DNA of 64,000 nucleotides, from NCBI RefSeq assembly GCF_023278565.1, contig NC_064680.1, forward strand, positions 4,030,001 through 4,094,000. The letters are read 5' to 3'. Each line of letters starts with the position of its first letter. Position 1 is the first letter of the stretch. Source of the stretch: Colletotrichum lupini (taxonomy: Eukaryota; Ascomycota; Sordariomycetes; Glomerellales; Glomerellaceae). The position numbers and the translations under genes are program-made. The notes under the pieces were generated by a model. The model was not told the origin of the DNA, made no database searches, and saw nothing but the letters and a program-made list of their open reading frames with translations. Below, piece by piece: positions 13,461-24,836 of the stretch.

Positions 13461-14473
13461 AAAGAGCTTTAAAAAGTGGGCTTTATAGTAAAGTTAAAAG
13501 AGGTCTTTATAATAAATACCCCCTTAGTATTTAATAGCGGGATTTTTATAATTAAAAAGAAAACCGTCGTTTTTTAATAAAAGGGGTAGGGCGAGAAGAT
13601 TAACCTCGTTAACCCGAACGTAATTAATATTAAAAAGTAGTATAAAGCTAAGCTTACGTAAGGGGTATATATTATAAATATTTATTAACCTAAGGTAATT
13701 TTTAATTATACTAGGGTAGTATAGGCTATAAATCTAACTAAACGAGACGTCGAGGTACTTAATAAGCGGCTTAAGTAGTAATAAACGAATCTTAATCGAG
13801 GTCTCGTTTATTACCTAATCGACTTTACGACTAGTAAGCTCTATATCTTCGTTAATAGGTTATTTATAAATAATAACGACCTTACTTCGTAATTAGGGTA
13901 TATTATTATCTTAGTTAATAAGAGTATAAGTGAGAGCGAATTTACTATATATAGTAATATAATCTACTACTCGTTAATTAAAAATAAGCGGGTAACGAGA
14001 AGTATACTAGCGTCGGAGGTCTATAGTATAGTTAATAGCGTTAACCTCTCTTATATAATTTTAATAATACTAAAGAAGATTACCGATCGAATTAGCCTTC
14101 TACTTATTCTAATAGTTATTTATACCGATTCCTACTCGCTATATAAATACCTCGTTAAATTAGGAACGACGAAAGAAAAGAGGCTTATAATCGATATTAT
14201 AGCCCTTAGGTAATCGTATAAAAGGCGCAAGATACTTAAGATCTATTAAATTAATAATAAAAATAACCTTATAAACGCTTTTATAAAAATAGTACTAAAT
14301 AAAGGATTAAAGTAATTTATAAGTAATTAAAAAGTTACTATATAAATAAAGGGATAGGTTATATAAAAAGAGTAGAAAAAAGGGGGAAAAGGAGACGACT
14401 TAGTAAACGGGCCCGAGGTCGAATTATATTTCTAACTATAGTAGTTAAATTAATAAAAGAAAGAGAAAGTTAG

Positions 14474-14678
14474 TATCGAATTAGAAGTCTAATTCGACCG
14501 CGGTATATAGCTAACTACGTAGGGGCTAATTAGGGGCCCTATTTATAATTATTATAGCTAGCCTAACCTATAATTAGAACCTCCTTTTTATACTTACTAC
14601 GTAGATATTTATATAGTTTAATTAATCTCTTCGTTAACTACGGTTCGAACTAACTACCCTGTAATAGGGATACTAATA
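14474..14678 (+). repeat. 3' LTR (205 bp) of Copia copy 1
   Basis: The equivalent of the 5' LTR, but its terminal TG has become TA and the terminal CA has become TA, consistent with RIP acting more heavily here than on the 5' LTR. Confidence 0.9.
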
Positions 14679-15052
14679 CTATTGTATACTAGTAACTTCA
14701 AAACTATTAAACCAGTGTATCTAAAGTGGTTTGACTCTTTTCTATCGTAATCTTCCAGACCTTGGCAAATCGTGAAGAGTTCAGCTCAGCCGTGACTTTT
14801 CCCAATTTTCCCTCTCCTTCCAAGCGGCTTTCCGCTAGCGGACCAGTAACGATAAATAATAGTGGTTATAGAATGGTTAGAGTTTCTCTAGCAGCTACGT
14901 CTATTAGAAGACACGCGTTATGCGGACCTAGAGCCTTGAACTTAAAGAACAAATAGAAGCCGTTTTTAGTTTCTGCGTTCTAAATATATAAATAAGGGAC
15001 CTCTTCTTTGCCGCTAGTTTTAATATCGTAAGAGAGCATAATAGAGTGGCTA

Positions 15053-15080
15053 AGTCGGAACACCCCCATTCGGCCACCCC
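15053..15080 (+). repeat. left terminal inverted repeat of copy A
   Basis: 28 bases identical to the reverse complement of the right end. Just inside it, the CCCATTCGGCCACC unit is repeated once more (about 15082-15095). Confidence 0.85.
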
Positions 15081-15550
15081 CCCCATTCGGCCACCCTAAA
15101 AATCCCTCTTAGCTACCCTAATTAAAATCCTACCCTTAATCTATAAATAATTATAATAATTATAATTATCGTCTAAATATATTCTTTTTTAGTATATATA
15201 TTTTTTATTATATTATAGTATTATATATTAAAAATAAAATTATTTAAGTACTCGAGGTAATTAAAGATAGTATTTTAATTAAAAGAGCCTCGATTAAGTT
15301 CGGAGTTTTAAAGATTATACTTTAGAATTATTAACGAGGTTAATAAGCTAGAATAATCGCTTTTAAAAACTAATAAAAACTTTTTTTTTAATAAGAAAAT
15401 AGGCTAACTAAATAGGTTCGTATTTAATATACTCTAAGAGTTATATTAATTTATAAATAAGTTAAGGAATTCGCTAAGCGAGTTTTATAAGTTTAGGGAG
15501 ATAATTATCCTTTTAAAAAAAGATAAATAAATACTTTTTTAAAAAGGAAC

Positions 15551-16064
15551 TCTAGCACGTATAGCTTTAACGAGGTAATGTGGGATATTCTTATAAAGAA
15601 TATAAAAAGTGAATATTTATATAGAAGCAAGAATATATGAATATAGGGGAAATAAGCGTATATAAAAGAGGTTTTTGTAATAAAGAGAGTAATATAGTTG
15701 AATTACTATATGAGAAGTTGCTTGCTTAACGAAAGGTCTAGGTAGGTAAATATACGCCTATATATAGGTATAAAAACCTCCTACTAGAATATTCCATTGC
15801 TTATTAATTATGATATAATTAATAAGCGTATACGTAAGTGAATGCGTAATCGTAGTACGTAATTCCGCCTCGAGTAAATTCCAGATTATTCAGTTACCTT
15901 CCAGTACTTTCCATTGCTCACGTAAGCTTATATAAGCAGTATTGCTTACATAATCAATACCTATAATAATCTACAGAGATCGTAGATTAATATGGTATAT
16001 AGTTTGCTTACGTAATATTGATAATAAGGCGAATAATAAGGTAAACAAAGTTACCTTCGTAACA
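15551..16064 (-). repeat. solo LTR of the young Copia family, no target duplication
   Basis: A 514-bp sequence that is the reverse complement of the LTRs at 51733-52246 and 57150-57663, with roughly ten single-base differences seen by eye, mostly transitions. The flanks (GGAAC on the left, CGTTT on the right) do not match. Relative to copy B about 558 bp of transposon are missing exactly here. This points to recombination between two separate insertions rather than a simple solo-LTR event. Confidence 0.88.
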
Positions 16065-16853
16065 CGTTTACTTATTATTTTTATTATTATATACTTTTTA
16101 TATCCTTTAGCTATTAAATATAGCTATTTTTAGTCTTATTAAAACTTATTATAAAAAGGAGCTTAGTAAGGAGGATATAGTAAATAATTCTATTATTATT
16201 AAAAAATGGTACTTCTTAACTTATTATATTATAGCTCGTTTACTTAGTTTAATAAGGGATAATATACGAAGTAATTAGAGAATAACTAGCTTATAGTTAC
16301 TTAATATAGTTATATTTCTTAATAATCCTATAGTATTATTTAGCCTAGTTATATTATTAAATAATATTACTAAAGCTAAGTAAATAATTATTAATATTAC
16401 TAAAGTCGTTAACTAGACCTTTATAGCATTTATTATTAACTAGTTAATTCCTAAAAAAGCTAGCGATCTTTATAAATAACTAAGGCTATTTATAAAGCTT
16501 AGGCCTAATTATAATACTTAACGCCTATTTTTTTATAAAATTAAGAAAGTTTTTAATAAAAAGTCTTTTTAATTAGCCTTATTTTAATAATAAGTTCGAG
16601 TTCTAAAAACTAAAGTTAAGTATATAATTCTTAAAAAAAAAAAAAAGTATTTAAATAGACCTAAATATTAAGTTTACTAATATTAAAGATATATAGAGGG
16701 CTTAAGAAAACGTTAATAATTATTTAGTTAGTCCTAGTTAAATTGTAGAGGTTAAATTACTTAATAAGGGTAGTAACTATATTATAGTAATAGTAGAAGG
16801 TAGTTAATTAATTGACTATAGTTAGTAGTGATGTGCCTGGATATACTTTTGAT

Positions 16854-16881
16854 GGGGTGGCCGAATGGGGGTGTTCCGACT
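16854..16881 (-). repeat. right terminal inverted repeat of copy A
   Basis: Mirror of 15053-15080. This side has a single copy of the sub-terminal GGCCGAATGGGG unit. It is translated as the foreign tail of the interrupted HET frame. Confidence 0.85.
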
Positions 16882-18271
16882 TACAGGGGCCACTACTGGC
16901 CCAACGATCCGCCGGGGATGCCTTCACGTCGTAGTACCCATGATCCAGTTCTTGTGGCAACTCCACGACGATATGCTGCGCATCGGAATCTTTGCCCCAC
17001 AGCGATTCCATATCTTCCGGATCTTCAGCCCTGACGAGGATGGTCTCAAGTCTTGCCTGCTTAACCCAATTATCTGGAACTGAGACAAAGCCCAGCTTGT
17101 GACTGCACCTGTAGAATGGCTCAAGATCGTTTTTTCTCTCGAGATAGAGCCCTATCTGACGGCCCGCTTTGTTACAGTTGAGTATAGCTATCGTGCTCGT
17201 TGAAGAGAAAGTGAATGAGATTCCTGCAGCGGAACCAATCTGCTCATTGTTATCTCCGGGGATGAATGAGAAGCCATATTTCGAGCTGCTCGGGTCTAGT
17301 ATCGGCATCTCGATCTGGATGCCTCTATTTGTGAACGAATACGGTGCCACGCGATGGTCGGCATCGATCCTGGTGACGCTGCCAGACTGATCAAAACAAG
17401 AGGGGGACTTGGCGAGAAACCCAGTGTTGCGAGACGGCCTGTCTGAATGTCCAGGCAACAACCAGGCAAATATTGACTGGTCATCCGTTCGCCTCATGAT
17501 CTCTTCCTGAAGTCTGATGAACGCCATTTCACCTTCGCCGTATAGTAGAGGCATGCTAACCCCGAATAACCCAAGCAGACAATACGCCTGATCTTCGACT
17601 CTGGTAGTCTTTCTCTTCGCAGCCCAGGACATTCTCTGGGCGATGCTGTATCGACCTAGGATTCCATATTCGAAGAACTTGTGGTCGATACCGGTAATCT
17701 TCCCCAGAGGCTCTCGCATCTGGTCTCGTGTGCCAATTTCGTACCAGTCATCTGAGTAGAATATGACGGTGGAAGGTGCAATGAGCTCCTGAAGCGTCCA
17801 GCCACGCGTGAACCACCGACTATTCATGAAGCTCTTAGAGTAGCCACCGAGAACATCAACATCTTCCTGGGTGACGTCTTCAAGGTATGCATAACAGACA
17901 CGAGAGTTTTGATACCAGACCCACATGGAATTGATGGCCTCCGTCAACTCAGATGAACTTGTCTTGTCGATGCAACAAGTGTCGATCCACTGCGAAGTCA
18001 ATTAATGGGAACCTTGCTATTGTTGCGGGAGCTCAGGATCAGGGACACTGGGCTGCCAGGCTCAACTTACTATGTAGTCAAACCCATCCGACGATGCCTG
18101 ATTACAAGCCCCATCCAGTTTCGTATAACCTTCAAGACTAGACGCGTTTCCGGCGAGCAGGTCCTGAAGTGTGACTTCTTCCGAGCCCCAAGTATGAGAC
18201 AGGATAGCATATGGAATGCGAGAGTGGGCGAAAACGCGCAGTTCCTTCGTTCGTGTGTTCAGGAGCCGCAT

Positions 18272-18615
18272 CGTATCTGTAAGGATTGGTTTCAAGCCAA
18301 TAAGAGCCTACCGTAAACATCAACTTGGGGCGTTCTGAAGCTGAACAGGACTGGTCAAACTAAATGCGGGGGAATATGCAACTAAATGAAGAACCAGATG
18401 GGTTTTCTCAATCAGGACGATAAATCTCACCTGCATAATCTATCACGTGTAACTACTGCGACAAGTAGGCTAGCTACATGCACTTATGCACGCCTCCGGT
18501 TTTTGGGTACCATCAGGAAGGCACCACAATGGCTCACTTGAAGGGCACAACTTTGTGCTGGATGGGATGAGTTTGGATTAAACACTCAGCTGCTAAACTA
18601 CCTCGATTGATTACC
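18272..18615. other. intergenic region between HET gene start and MFS gene end
   Basis: 344 bp, with the HET promoter on one side and the MFS 3' UTR on the other, both genes on the minus strand. No other feature is seen. Confidence 0.5.
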
Positions 18616-20445
18616 CTATGACATGTAGCGGAATGATGGGTGCCTGTAACCAAGTTGACTCTGCTCAGGTTCTGTCCGTCCATCCAGGCGGTGATCTCTC
18701 TTTCCAGCAGCTCTGGCTTTGTTTTCATATAAGCAATAGAATATGCCGAACACTGCCAACAGAACTGTTAAACTTTGTCCGACAAGATTGATCGTGTGTC
18801 CAGTGAAGTACTTCGGGGCGTCTTTGAACGTGTAGGTCCACCTGTTGTAAACATCAGTAAAATTGCAGGCATGGCTTGATCAAAACCAAAGACTGATGTG
18901 CGTTGTCATAGCCTTTTGGCAGGCTTTTGGAGACCTCTACTTACGTCGCAACGATTCCACCCATGGTGCCAATGGAGACAACGTAGGCACTGGTTACTGC
19001 GCGTACGGAAGGGCCTCCCGAGTCTATTGTCGAGTGCGTCAGCTTGTTTCACTTTCTTCAGTCCGACCGAAGGTCATAGACTTACTATTCATCGCCCAAC
19101 TCACTGCAACGATGTTAGCAAAAGAATCAGACAGCAAAAAGGTGTTGACTCACAAAATCCTGGACCACCTGGGAAAGCACCTGCTGTGACGAAGAATACC
19201 TGAGATCGTTAGTGAATGTACGCAGGATGCAGACAAAAGGACAGAGAGCTCTTACGCCCATATATCTGATGTTAGCCTCGGTTGCAAATCGCAAAATGGC
19301 GAAACCGATAACAGCAATCATCGAAAACACGGCAAGGTATATACCGCGTTGACGTGTTCGGTCGCTGAACCACGCGATGATGATGGCTGTGATAGCAGCC
19401 ACAACGTAGGGCGGTACAGAGTACAGCTGTGCTCGCGTCGCGGTCCAGCCTAAGTCGGCAAGAATGGTCGGCATGAATACCGAAATTCCCTGAACAGTGA
19501 TATTGATCAGAAAAAAGCCGAAGGCGCATGTATAGTTGTGGATGCAGAACACGGCTCGCTTCACGTCGGAAAGAGTGACTTTCTGATCAACATCGGCCTT
19601 GTGCTGGCGCTGCAGACGCTCTGCCGCAATTGCTCGTTGTCTTTCGTCAAGGAAGTAAGCGGTAGCGGGACTTGTGGGCATCCAGAGAGGTGCGAAACCT
19701 CCGAAGAGCATTGTGACGAATCCCTCGAAGAAGAATATGTTCCTCCATGTATGGATAGGTGCACTGTCGAACCCCCATTCCGGAATGCGAGAGAGACCAG
19801 TGGCAAGCAGGCCACCGAATGCGCCAGCTAATGACGCTGCTGAAATGAAGATTCCCAGCCGGAACAAGAGTTCTTCTCTTTTGTAGAAGCTGCTCAGAAA
19901 GAAGGAGAACCCTGGCATGGCACCGCCTTCGAAGATACCTAGGAAGGCGCGGGCAACGATGAGTCCTTCATATGAGCGTACGAAAGCCGTGCAGAGTGAG
20001 ACTAAACCAAACCCAACGACAAGGAATGGCAGGTAGAATCGTGGGCCGACGCGTTTAAGAATAATGTTGCTTGGCACTTCGACGAGAAGGTAGATGATGT
20101 AGAATATTGACAGGGCCCAGTTGAACCGGTATCCTTCAAGGTTGATATCCTTGGCCATGCCCTGGATCCTGGCATTTCCGATATTCGCTCGATCCAAAAA
20201 CTACCCCGAAGATAGGCAAGTCAGTGGCGGTGCGACAGCCAGCTAATTTTTGACGGGAGGAGAAAATCACATACGCAGAGAAGGTACAAGGTCGTCACCA
20301 GTGGGACAGTGTGCCAGTCGAGCTTACGCTTGATGACCTGTTCCTCCTCTTCCGTCCACTCCAACTGTACGGGTTCGTCCGCATACTGGATAGACTCGGA
20401 CTTGACATCGACCGTCGTCGGCTCGTTATACTCTGTTTTAGACAT
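18616..20445 (-). CDS. MFS permease, anion:cation symporter (Dal5/TNA1-like) family
   Basis: Six exons on the minus strand: 20445-20275, 20200-19256, 19199-19154, 19103-19086 (only 18 nt), 19023-18945 and 18841-18616. They join in frame to 494 aa, the usual size for this family. Features: an acidic cytosolic N-terminus (WTEEEEQVIKRKLDWHTVPL), the signature FLDRANIGNA (about 58-67), LFRLGIF after the loop with YKREE, a central cytosolic loop, and second-half helices starting after HNYTCAFGFF. Members import allantoate, nicotinate, vitamins, pantothenate or small organic anions with protons across the plasma membrane. The substrate is not predictable. The micro-exon is supported by frame and by good splice borders on both sides. 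A second member of the family is broken at 45528-60643. Confidence 0.9.
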
Positions 20446-22050
20446 TGTCAATCGTTAAGGCCTGGCTCTGTCACGAATACTGAGAATTACTCCTGCGCCA
20501 GCAAACAGAGAGGGGTAGGGAGGGAAGCTTACGTTTCTTATCAAACTCGATTGGTATCTCGTCTATTGTGGAGAGCACCATCTTGACAGCTGGGCCGAGA
20601 CGATGCTCGGAATCCTTTGAACGCGACCTTCCGAAAATACTACGTTGACGGCTGGAAAATTTGCCTAGCAGCTTGTGGATGCGACGTTGAAAACGGCCAA
20701 GCCCATTTAGTGTAGCTTCAATGAGGGGTCAAGGTAGTGACCGGCCCCTATTATTATCTATCCAAAGCCACTAAGGAGCGGGAAGCAAGTTTGAATAGCT
20801 GGCACGGACAGTTTATCACCTTCAGACTTTCTTCGGCAGATGTCTTCTGCATTAAAGCCCAGCCCTGTCCCGGGTGGCCTTCGTCCAATGATCCTGACCC
20901 AGGTGCCCGTCAAGGGTGGCACGTTCGGCCCAAGAATGCGGGGTACGGGAGGAAGAACACTTGGATTTCTTGGGATTTTAGTCTTTTCCCACAGTTCAAC
21001 ACAGATTGAGTCGCATTGAGGTGGGCGGCCGTGGAACTGAGGGTTGGCATTTCGCTGGGGTTTGTGCTGAATATGGTTTGGAGTCTGCCACGCCCGCCCA
21101 GTGGGACCGCTTTCCCAACCTTGGGTCTACACTAACTTCACTCGACCATCTGAATTTCGAGGCAAAAGGCCTTTCCCCACGTCGCAAGCCGGAAAGGAAA
21201 TCTGGTTACCCTTTGCGAGTTGGTATGTTACCTGTTACAGTCTATGTTTTCATCAAACGCTTGGGACAGTTGGTTTTCATCCGGACTCTTCGGAACCGAG
21301 TTGCTGACAACGGGTTTCACTACTTTGACGTCAAAGCCGTTACAGGATGACAGAGCACAATGATGAAGTCAGGTTATTGAAGTATGTCGTGTAACTGCAG
21401 GCTGCTTCTAGGCATGCAAGCATGAGCGCCAGAATTCCGAGAGGGGTGATTACGGATACCACCTAGATCATGGTTGCCAGCATATCCACGCCGCACTCAT
21501 GCAGCTCCGATGCCACCTTCAACTCTAACTTCGATAGCGAATCAGAACCAAAGACCCCCAGGACCACCAATGATTATGTACAGACGGTGTACACTATGGC
21601 GTTCATGTGATCTCATACTTATTTGTTGCCAAGGCGAACGAGAGGCGCCCTGGGTGGTGGAATGGGGTCGTCAGATGTTTCGCACGGCCAATAATTAGTG
21701 CTCCGCGAGGGATGCTTCGAGTGAAACGCGCCCCGAGAGAGTCAATTCTATCATCGGTTCCATAATCGGATACAGCTGCATGGTCAAAATCAACGGCTAT
21801 CACTTGCATCTAAACGTAAGTTCAGCGAAGGGTCCTGAAGATGACCCATGGGCTTGTGGTCGCGTAAGGAGTTATGCCATAATCCGCCTTGCTATGCTAT
21901 GACACGTCTTCATTGCGACGCCCGCGTTTGCTACGTGTCTTGTATTGAGAGTTTTACAGTCACAGCGTTACTCAAGTGTGCCATCTTGCAGCACATTGTT
22001 ACATGCCATGTTCCAAGAGCTATCAACTATTTAGTCAAATCGCGACAATC
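20446..22050. other. intergenic region, 1.6 kb, no gene recognised
   Basis: It holds the promoter of the MFS gene and the 3' end of the second SNG1-like gene. Several open frames of 60-115 codons occur but none has family-like content. A perfect CRE-type palindrome lies at 21326-21333. Confidence 0.45.
21326..21333. promoter_or_regulatory. CRE-like palindrome TGACGTCA
   Basis: A perfect bZIP (CREB/ATF-type) core within the longer palindrome TTTGACGTCAAA. It lies about 880 bp upstream of the MFS start. A second copy is at 24438. Function is inferred from the motif only. Confidence 0.35.
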
Positions 22051-23840
22051 TCACAAAGCCCGAAGAAATCCCCTTTTCCGTCTTGGCGGCTCAACTCCCG
22101 GTTGCTTGGGAATTTGCTTCTCGAAATCATACCTGTGCAAGTGAAAGTGTGGAAGCTTTGTCTCCTTTCGACGTATCTCTTTTTCATCTTTCCACCTCAA
22201 GATGTAACATGCGGGGACGAACAAAATCGTGTTAACCGACACCCACGCAATCAAAACGCCAAAGTTGAGGCCAATGCGCGAGTGCAAGTCGAACAAAATC
22301 TGTCGGCTGCCTTCAATCACATGATGATAAGGCCATGCATACGCCCACCGGTAAAACCCTGGGGCAATATCGGGAGGCCAGAATCCGGTCAACGTGTTCG
22401 TGAGAGTCCAAAACGTTAACCACAAACCAACCCATCGAGGGCCGATAATCATGGCCATGTTCTCACAGGCCATTCCGAGTGCTGCCATGCCGAAGAAGTT
22501 CAACAGCCAGAAGACGATGAACGAGGCTTTCCCATAAGCGTTCGGATTCTTAGCGACCTGCACTGCCGAAGCTGGCGGATTGGATAAGGGAACTTGGAAG
22601 ACAAGCGATATCAAACAGTAGACCAGCGACAAGAAGAAGTAGGCTGCCATGAGTGATAAATATCTGCGTATGACGTAGTGCCAGTAGTGCACGGGAGGAT
22701 GACCCTCAGGCACAATGCATTTCTACATACCAACCTCGTTATCAGTTTTGTATCAAAGCATCAGAAGCTCGGACTTACCATGTCGTCTGCAAGGTAGTAG
22801 GTGAAACCGAGATGGGCGATGAGAAAGCTTAGCCCAAAGGTAACTGCCGGGATTGCCGCAGGCGGCCCGAACGGCCGCAGATCTAACATCAAGGGTGACA
22901 CCCCGGGGTTGACGGCACTCGCGGCCTGCCGAAGAGTCTCCTTTGTCAGGGAGTCATTGGCCATTACCATGCCGCCCCATGTTTTGCCGAATGTTTCTGT
23001 CAAACTTGACGTGAAGGACGTGAGGCTTGGCAAGATGTAGCTATATGTCATAAATGAATCTCGGCCAGACATGGTGATGATTTGGATTGCGCCTGTTGGA
23101 TCGTAGGAAGAGTTTCCGATCGAGACTGCCTCTTGCAATAAAGCTGTTGCGTTTGGATTTATGATGATTGCTGACCAGGCCTTGAAGTGATAGACCGCTT
23201 CGCGAACCTTCATGGGGTCGAATTCGAACTCGTTTGCATCGCGTATTTGATATCCGATTGATGGTATGGGGCTCCACAGCGTCTCGTTCGCCAATTTTGT
23301 GACCGTCGGACCTACTAAAGGCGTGATATCGTTGTAGGGAGCAGATTTGCCATCAAAATCGACAACAAAACAGACGAGAGAGGTGAGGTTTTCCTCGATG
23401 CGAAACACAATGCCCCAATAAAGGCAGAGGATGAGGAACATCGAGAAACAGATGATGAAAGCTGAAGATAGTGAGTTGTGGCTGCAAATGAGCGCGTAGA
23501 GCTCGGATGAGACTTACTGTTTCTGCACCACATCATAGAGATATGCTTTCGTAACTAAGCAAGCACAAGGTAAATTCCATTAGGCACTGTGAAGGTTTTC
23601 GAGGCTGAGCCTATGTTGGGCTGCACTTACTGCTGCCAACCCTGGGTCCCACCAGCTGACTGATTGCGATGGAAGGTTTTCGTGCTCAGGTAAGCGACTT
23701 TTCATCCAATTCCCGACAAGGTCTGCCCTTTGAGTATCGAGGCTATTCAGCACGCTGTTTGACTGGTCGTCTCGGGAGGCTTGCGCTGCGGCGCCGGGTT
23801 CTCGGTGACCGCCGTTGTCGACGTCGGTATCTATGTGCAT
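22051..23840 (-). CDS. SNG1-like (DUF3533) membrane protein, second copy
   Basis: Exons 23840-23631, 23554-23518 (37 nt), 23461-22779 and 22722-22051 give 533 aa. The acceptor at 23462 (TTCAG) was chosen over an earlier CAG because only it keeps frame and gives the same spacing of the first membrane helix as the paralogue at 4869-6481 (20 residues between matching Trp). Family features: SWWDPGL before helix 1, VDFDGKSAPYND, a soluble loop with NAT and SAVNPGVSPLMLDLRPF, five C-terminal helices including LLNFFGMAALGMACENMAMIIG, and a basic tail (PPRRKRGFLRAL). The last intron is at the same position as in the paralogue. A likely plasma-membrane protein of unknown physiological role; family members affect drug or mutagen tolerance. 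Confidence 0.87.
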
Positions 23841-24836
23841 TTCGGACGTTGCACAGTTGCGGTAGCCTGTAGGTAGATGAATGACTATGGCCTATTGTTC
23901 GAAACTTTGAACTCAGTTATTGAACTGCATGTTTTGTACTTAAGAGCAAGGTCGCCTTCCGTCGCAAAACCTCCGGCAGTGTGTTTTTGATGGCCTATGA
24001 TTGACATAGTTACCCACAGTTATGTGACCTCACCAGCACAAATTGTGGAGATCAAGAGCGGACATGTTAGTCCGGATGGATAATAATTCGTCATTTAAAT
24101 GCTCTGATACATGTGTCCCTTGAGTCAATGTGGGCTTTGCTCGGTAGGCCAGAACATGTAGTTTATCTAGTGGGTCATTCGGGTGATCGTCTTCTCAGCT
24201 GAAGTCCAGGCTCAGTTTAATCGGTTCTCAGTCAGGGATCAACTCGCCTTCTCAAGTAGAGTATCAATCTTGACAGTCTCTGCAGGCCATCGGACCTTTC
24301 CAACCAACAGATCAGACGCTCCACTTTGCATGCAGGAGTCACCAATAACTTGATCAATGAGCAAGAGCTTGCCCTACCCATATTTCCCAAAGCGGGTTCA
24401 TGATCAGTCTCATTCCCCTGCGTTAAGGCAAGCATCTTGACGTCAAAAAGATGTCAACTAGGCCAGGTGGGGTAAAGAGCCTTCAAAGAGTCTCCTCAGT
24501 AACACTAGTCTTTCCAGGAAATCCCACAACGCGCCCAATCTGTTTGTTTGTGGCAACCGGCCGGAGAACTTCGTCCGCGACTTCGTGTGCTATAGAATCT
24601 TGAGGGTTTTGACATGGCTTGACATGTTGTAAGGCAGATCGGCTCCATCGTAGTCACTTCAACTTTGAAGTGGAGCTCGCCAAGATGCATATGAGGAAGT
24701 GGTGATTGACGAGGACGCCATTCACTACAATGGTTGAGGTATTATCAATACGGTCTAGATCAAAAAGCTCTCCGAGCCATTCAAATCATCTCAGTCTTAC
24801 AAGGCAGCAACGGTAACATTACATAAAAAGCGGCGG
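23841..24836. other. intergenic region between the SNG1-like gene and the ABC transporter
   Basis: 996 bp; it should contain the promoter of the SNG1-like gene and the 3' UTR of the ABC gene. A CRE-like palindrome is at 24438-24445. No gene is recognised. Confidence 0.45.
24438..24445. promoter_or_regulatory. CRE-like palindrome TGACGTCA (second copy)
   Basis: Sits within TTGACGTCAA, about 600 bp upstream of the second SNG1-like gene. Two perfect copies about 3.1 kb apart flank that gene. bZIP binding is a motif-level guess. Confidence 0.35.

Larger units (their letters stand above)
7256..14678 (+). mobile_element. Ty1/Copia-type LTR retrotransposon, RIP-degraded (copy 1)
   Basis: A 7,423-bp element. 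The 5' LTR begins TGTCGGATTAG and a matching 3' LTR ends at 14678. The 5-bp duplication CTATT lies directly outside both ends (7251-7255 and 14679-14683), which proves the borders. The interior is extremely AT-rich and full of stops, with TA in place of expected TG/CA, as left by RIP. The coding order is still visible in fragments: an RT segment near 13331-13460 and an RNase H segment near 14000-14210. A purine-rich tract (about 14455-14469) precedes the 3' LTR. The same family is present at 46778-60079. It cannot move by itself. Confidence 0.9.
15053..16881 (+). mobile_element. pogo/Fot-like (Tc1-mariner superfamily) DNA transposon, copy A, degraded
   Basis: The ends carry inverted repeats beginning AGTCGGAACACCCCC, identical for 28 bases (15053-15080 and 16854-16881). 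The dinucleotide TA is duplicated outside (15051-15052 and 16882-16883), as expected for this superfamily. The interior is AT-rich and stop-filled (RIP). It aligns along its length with copy B (34457-36344), except that a 514-bp solo LTR stands in place of about 558 bp of copy B sequence. It is inserted in the HET gene. Confidence 0.88.
14707..18271 (-). pseudogene. HET-domain (heterokaryon-incompatibility type) gene, split by a DNA transposon
   Basis: Exon 1 (18271-18071) and the start of exon 2 (from 17989) encode a typical HET protein. It begins MRLLNT; an in-frame ATG 24 bases upstream is the alternative start. The HET motifs follow in order: IPYAILSHTWG, WIDTCCIDK, SRWFTRGWTLQELIAP, then EDQAYCLLGLFGV and LLYGEGE. 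HET proteins trigger cell death on non-self fusion. At 16882 the frame runs into a pogo-like transposon inserted at a TA inside a Cys codon; the present frame then reads through the inverted repeat to a stop at 16808. Beyond the transposon the same frame resumes at 15052 and continues to TAA at 14707-14709 with protein-like content (LGPHNACLLIDVAARETL). It is broken by TAG at 14980-14982 and TAA at 14866-14868. Either the truncated protein is made or the gene is dead. Confidence 0.85.

Noticed and set aside
23461..23554. A frameshift in the second SNG1-like gene
   Set aside because: An apparent one-base shift arose only from choosing the first CAG acceptor; the next acceptor (TTCAG) keeps frame and matches the paralogue's helix spacing.
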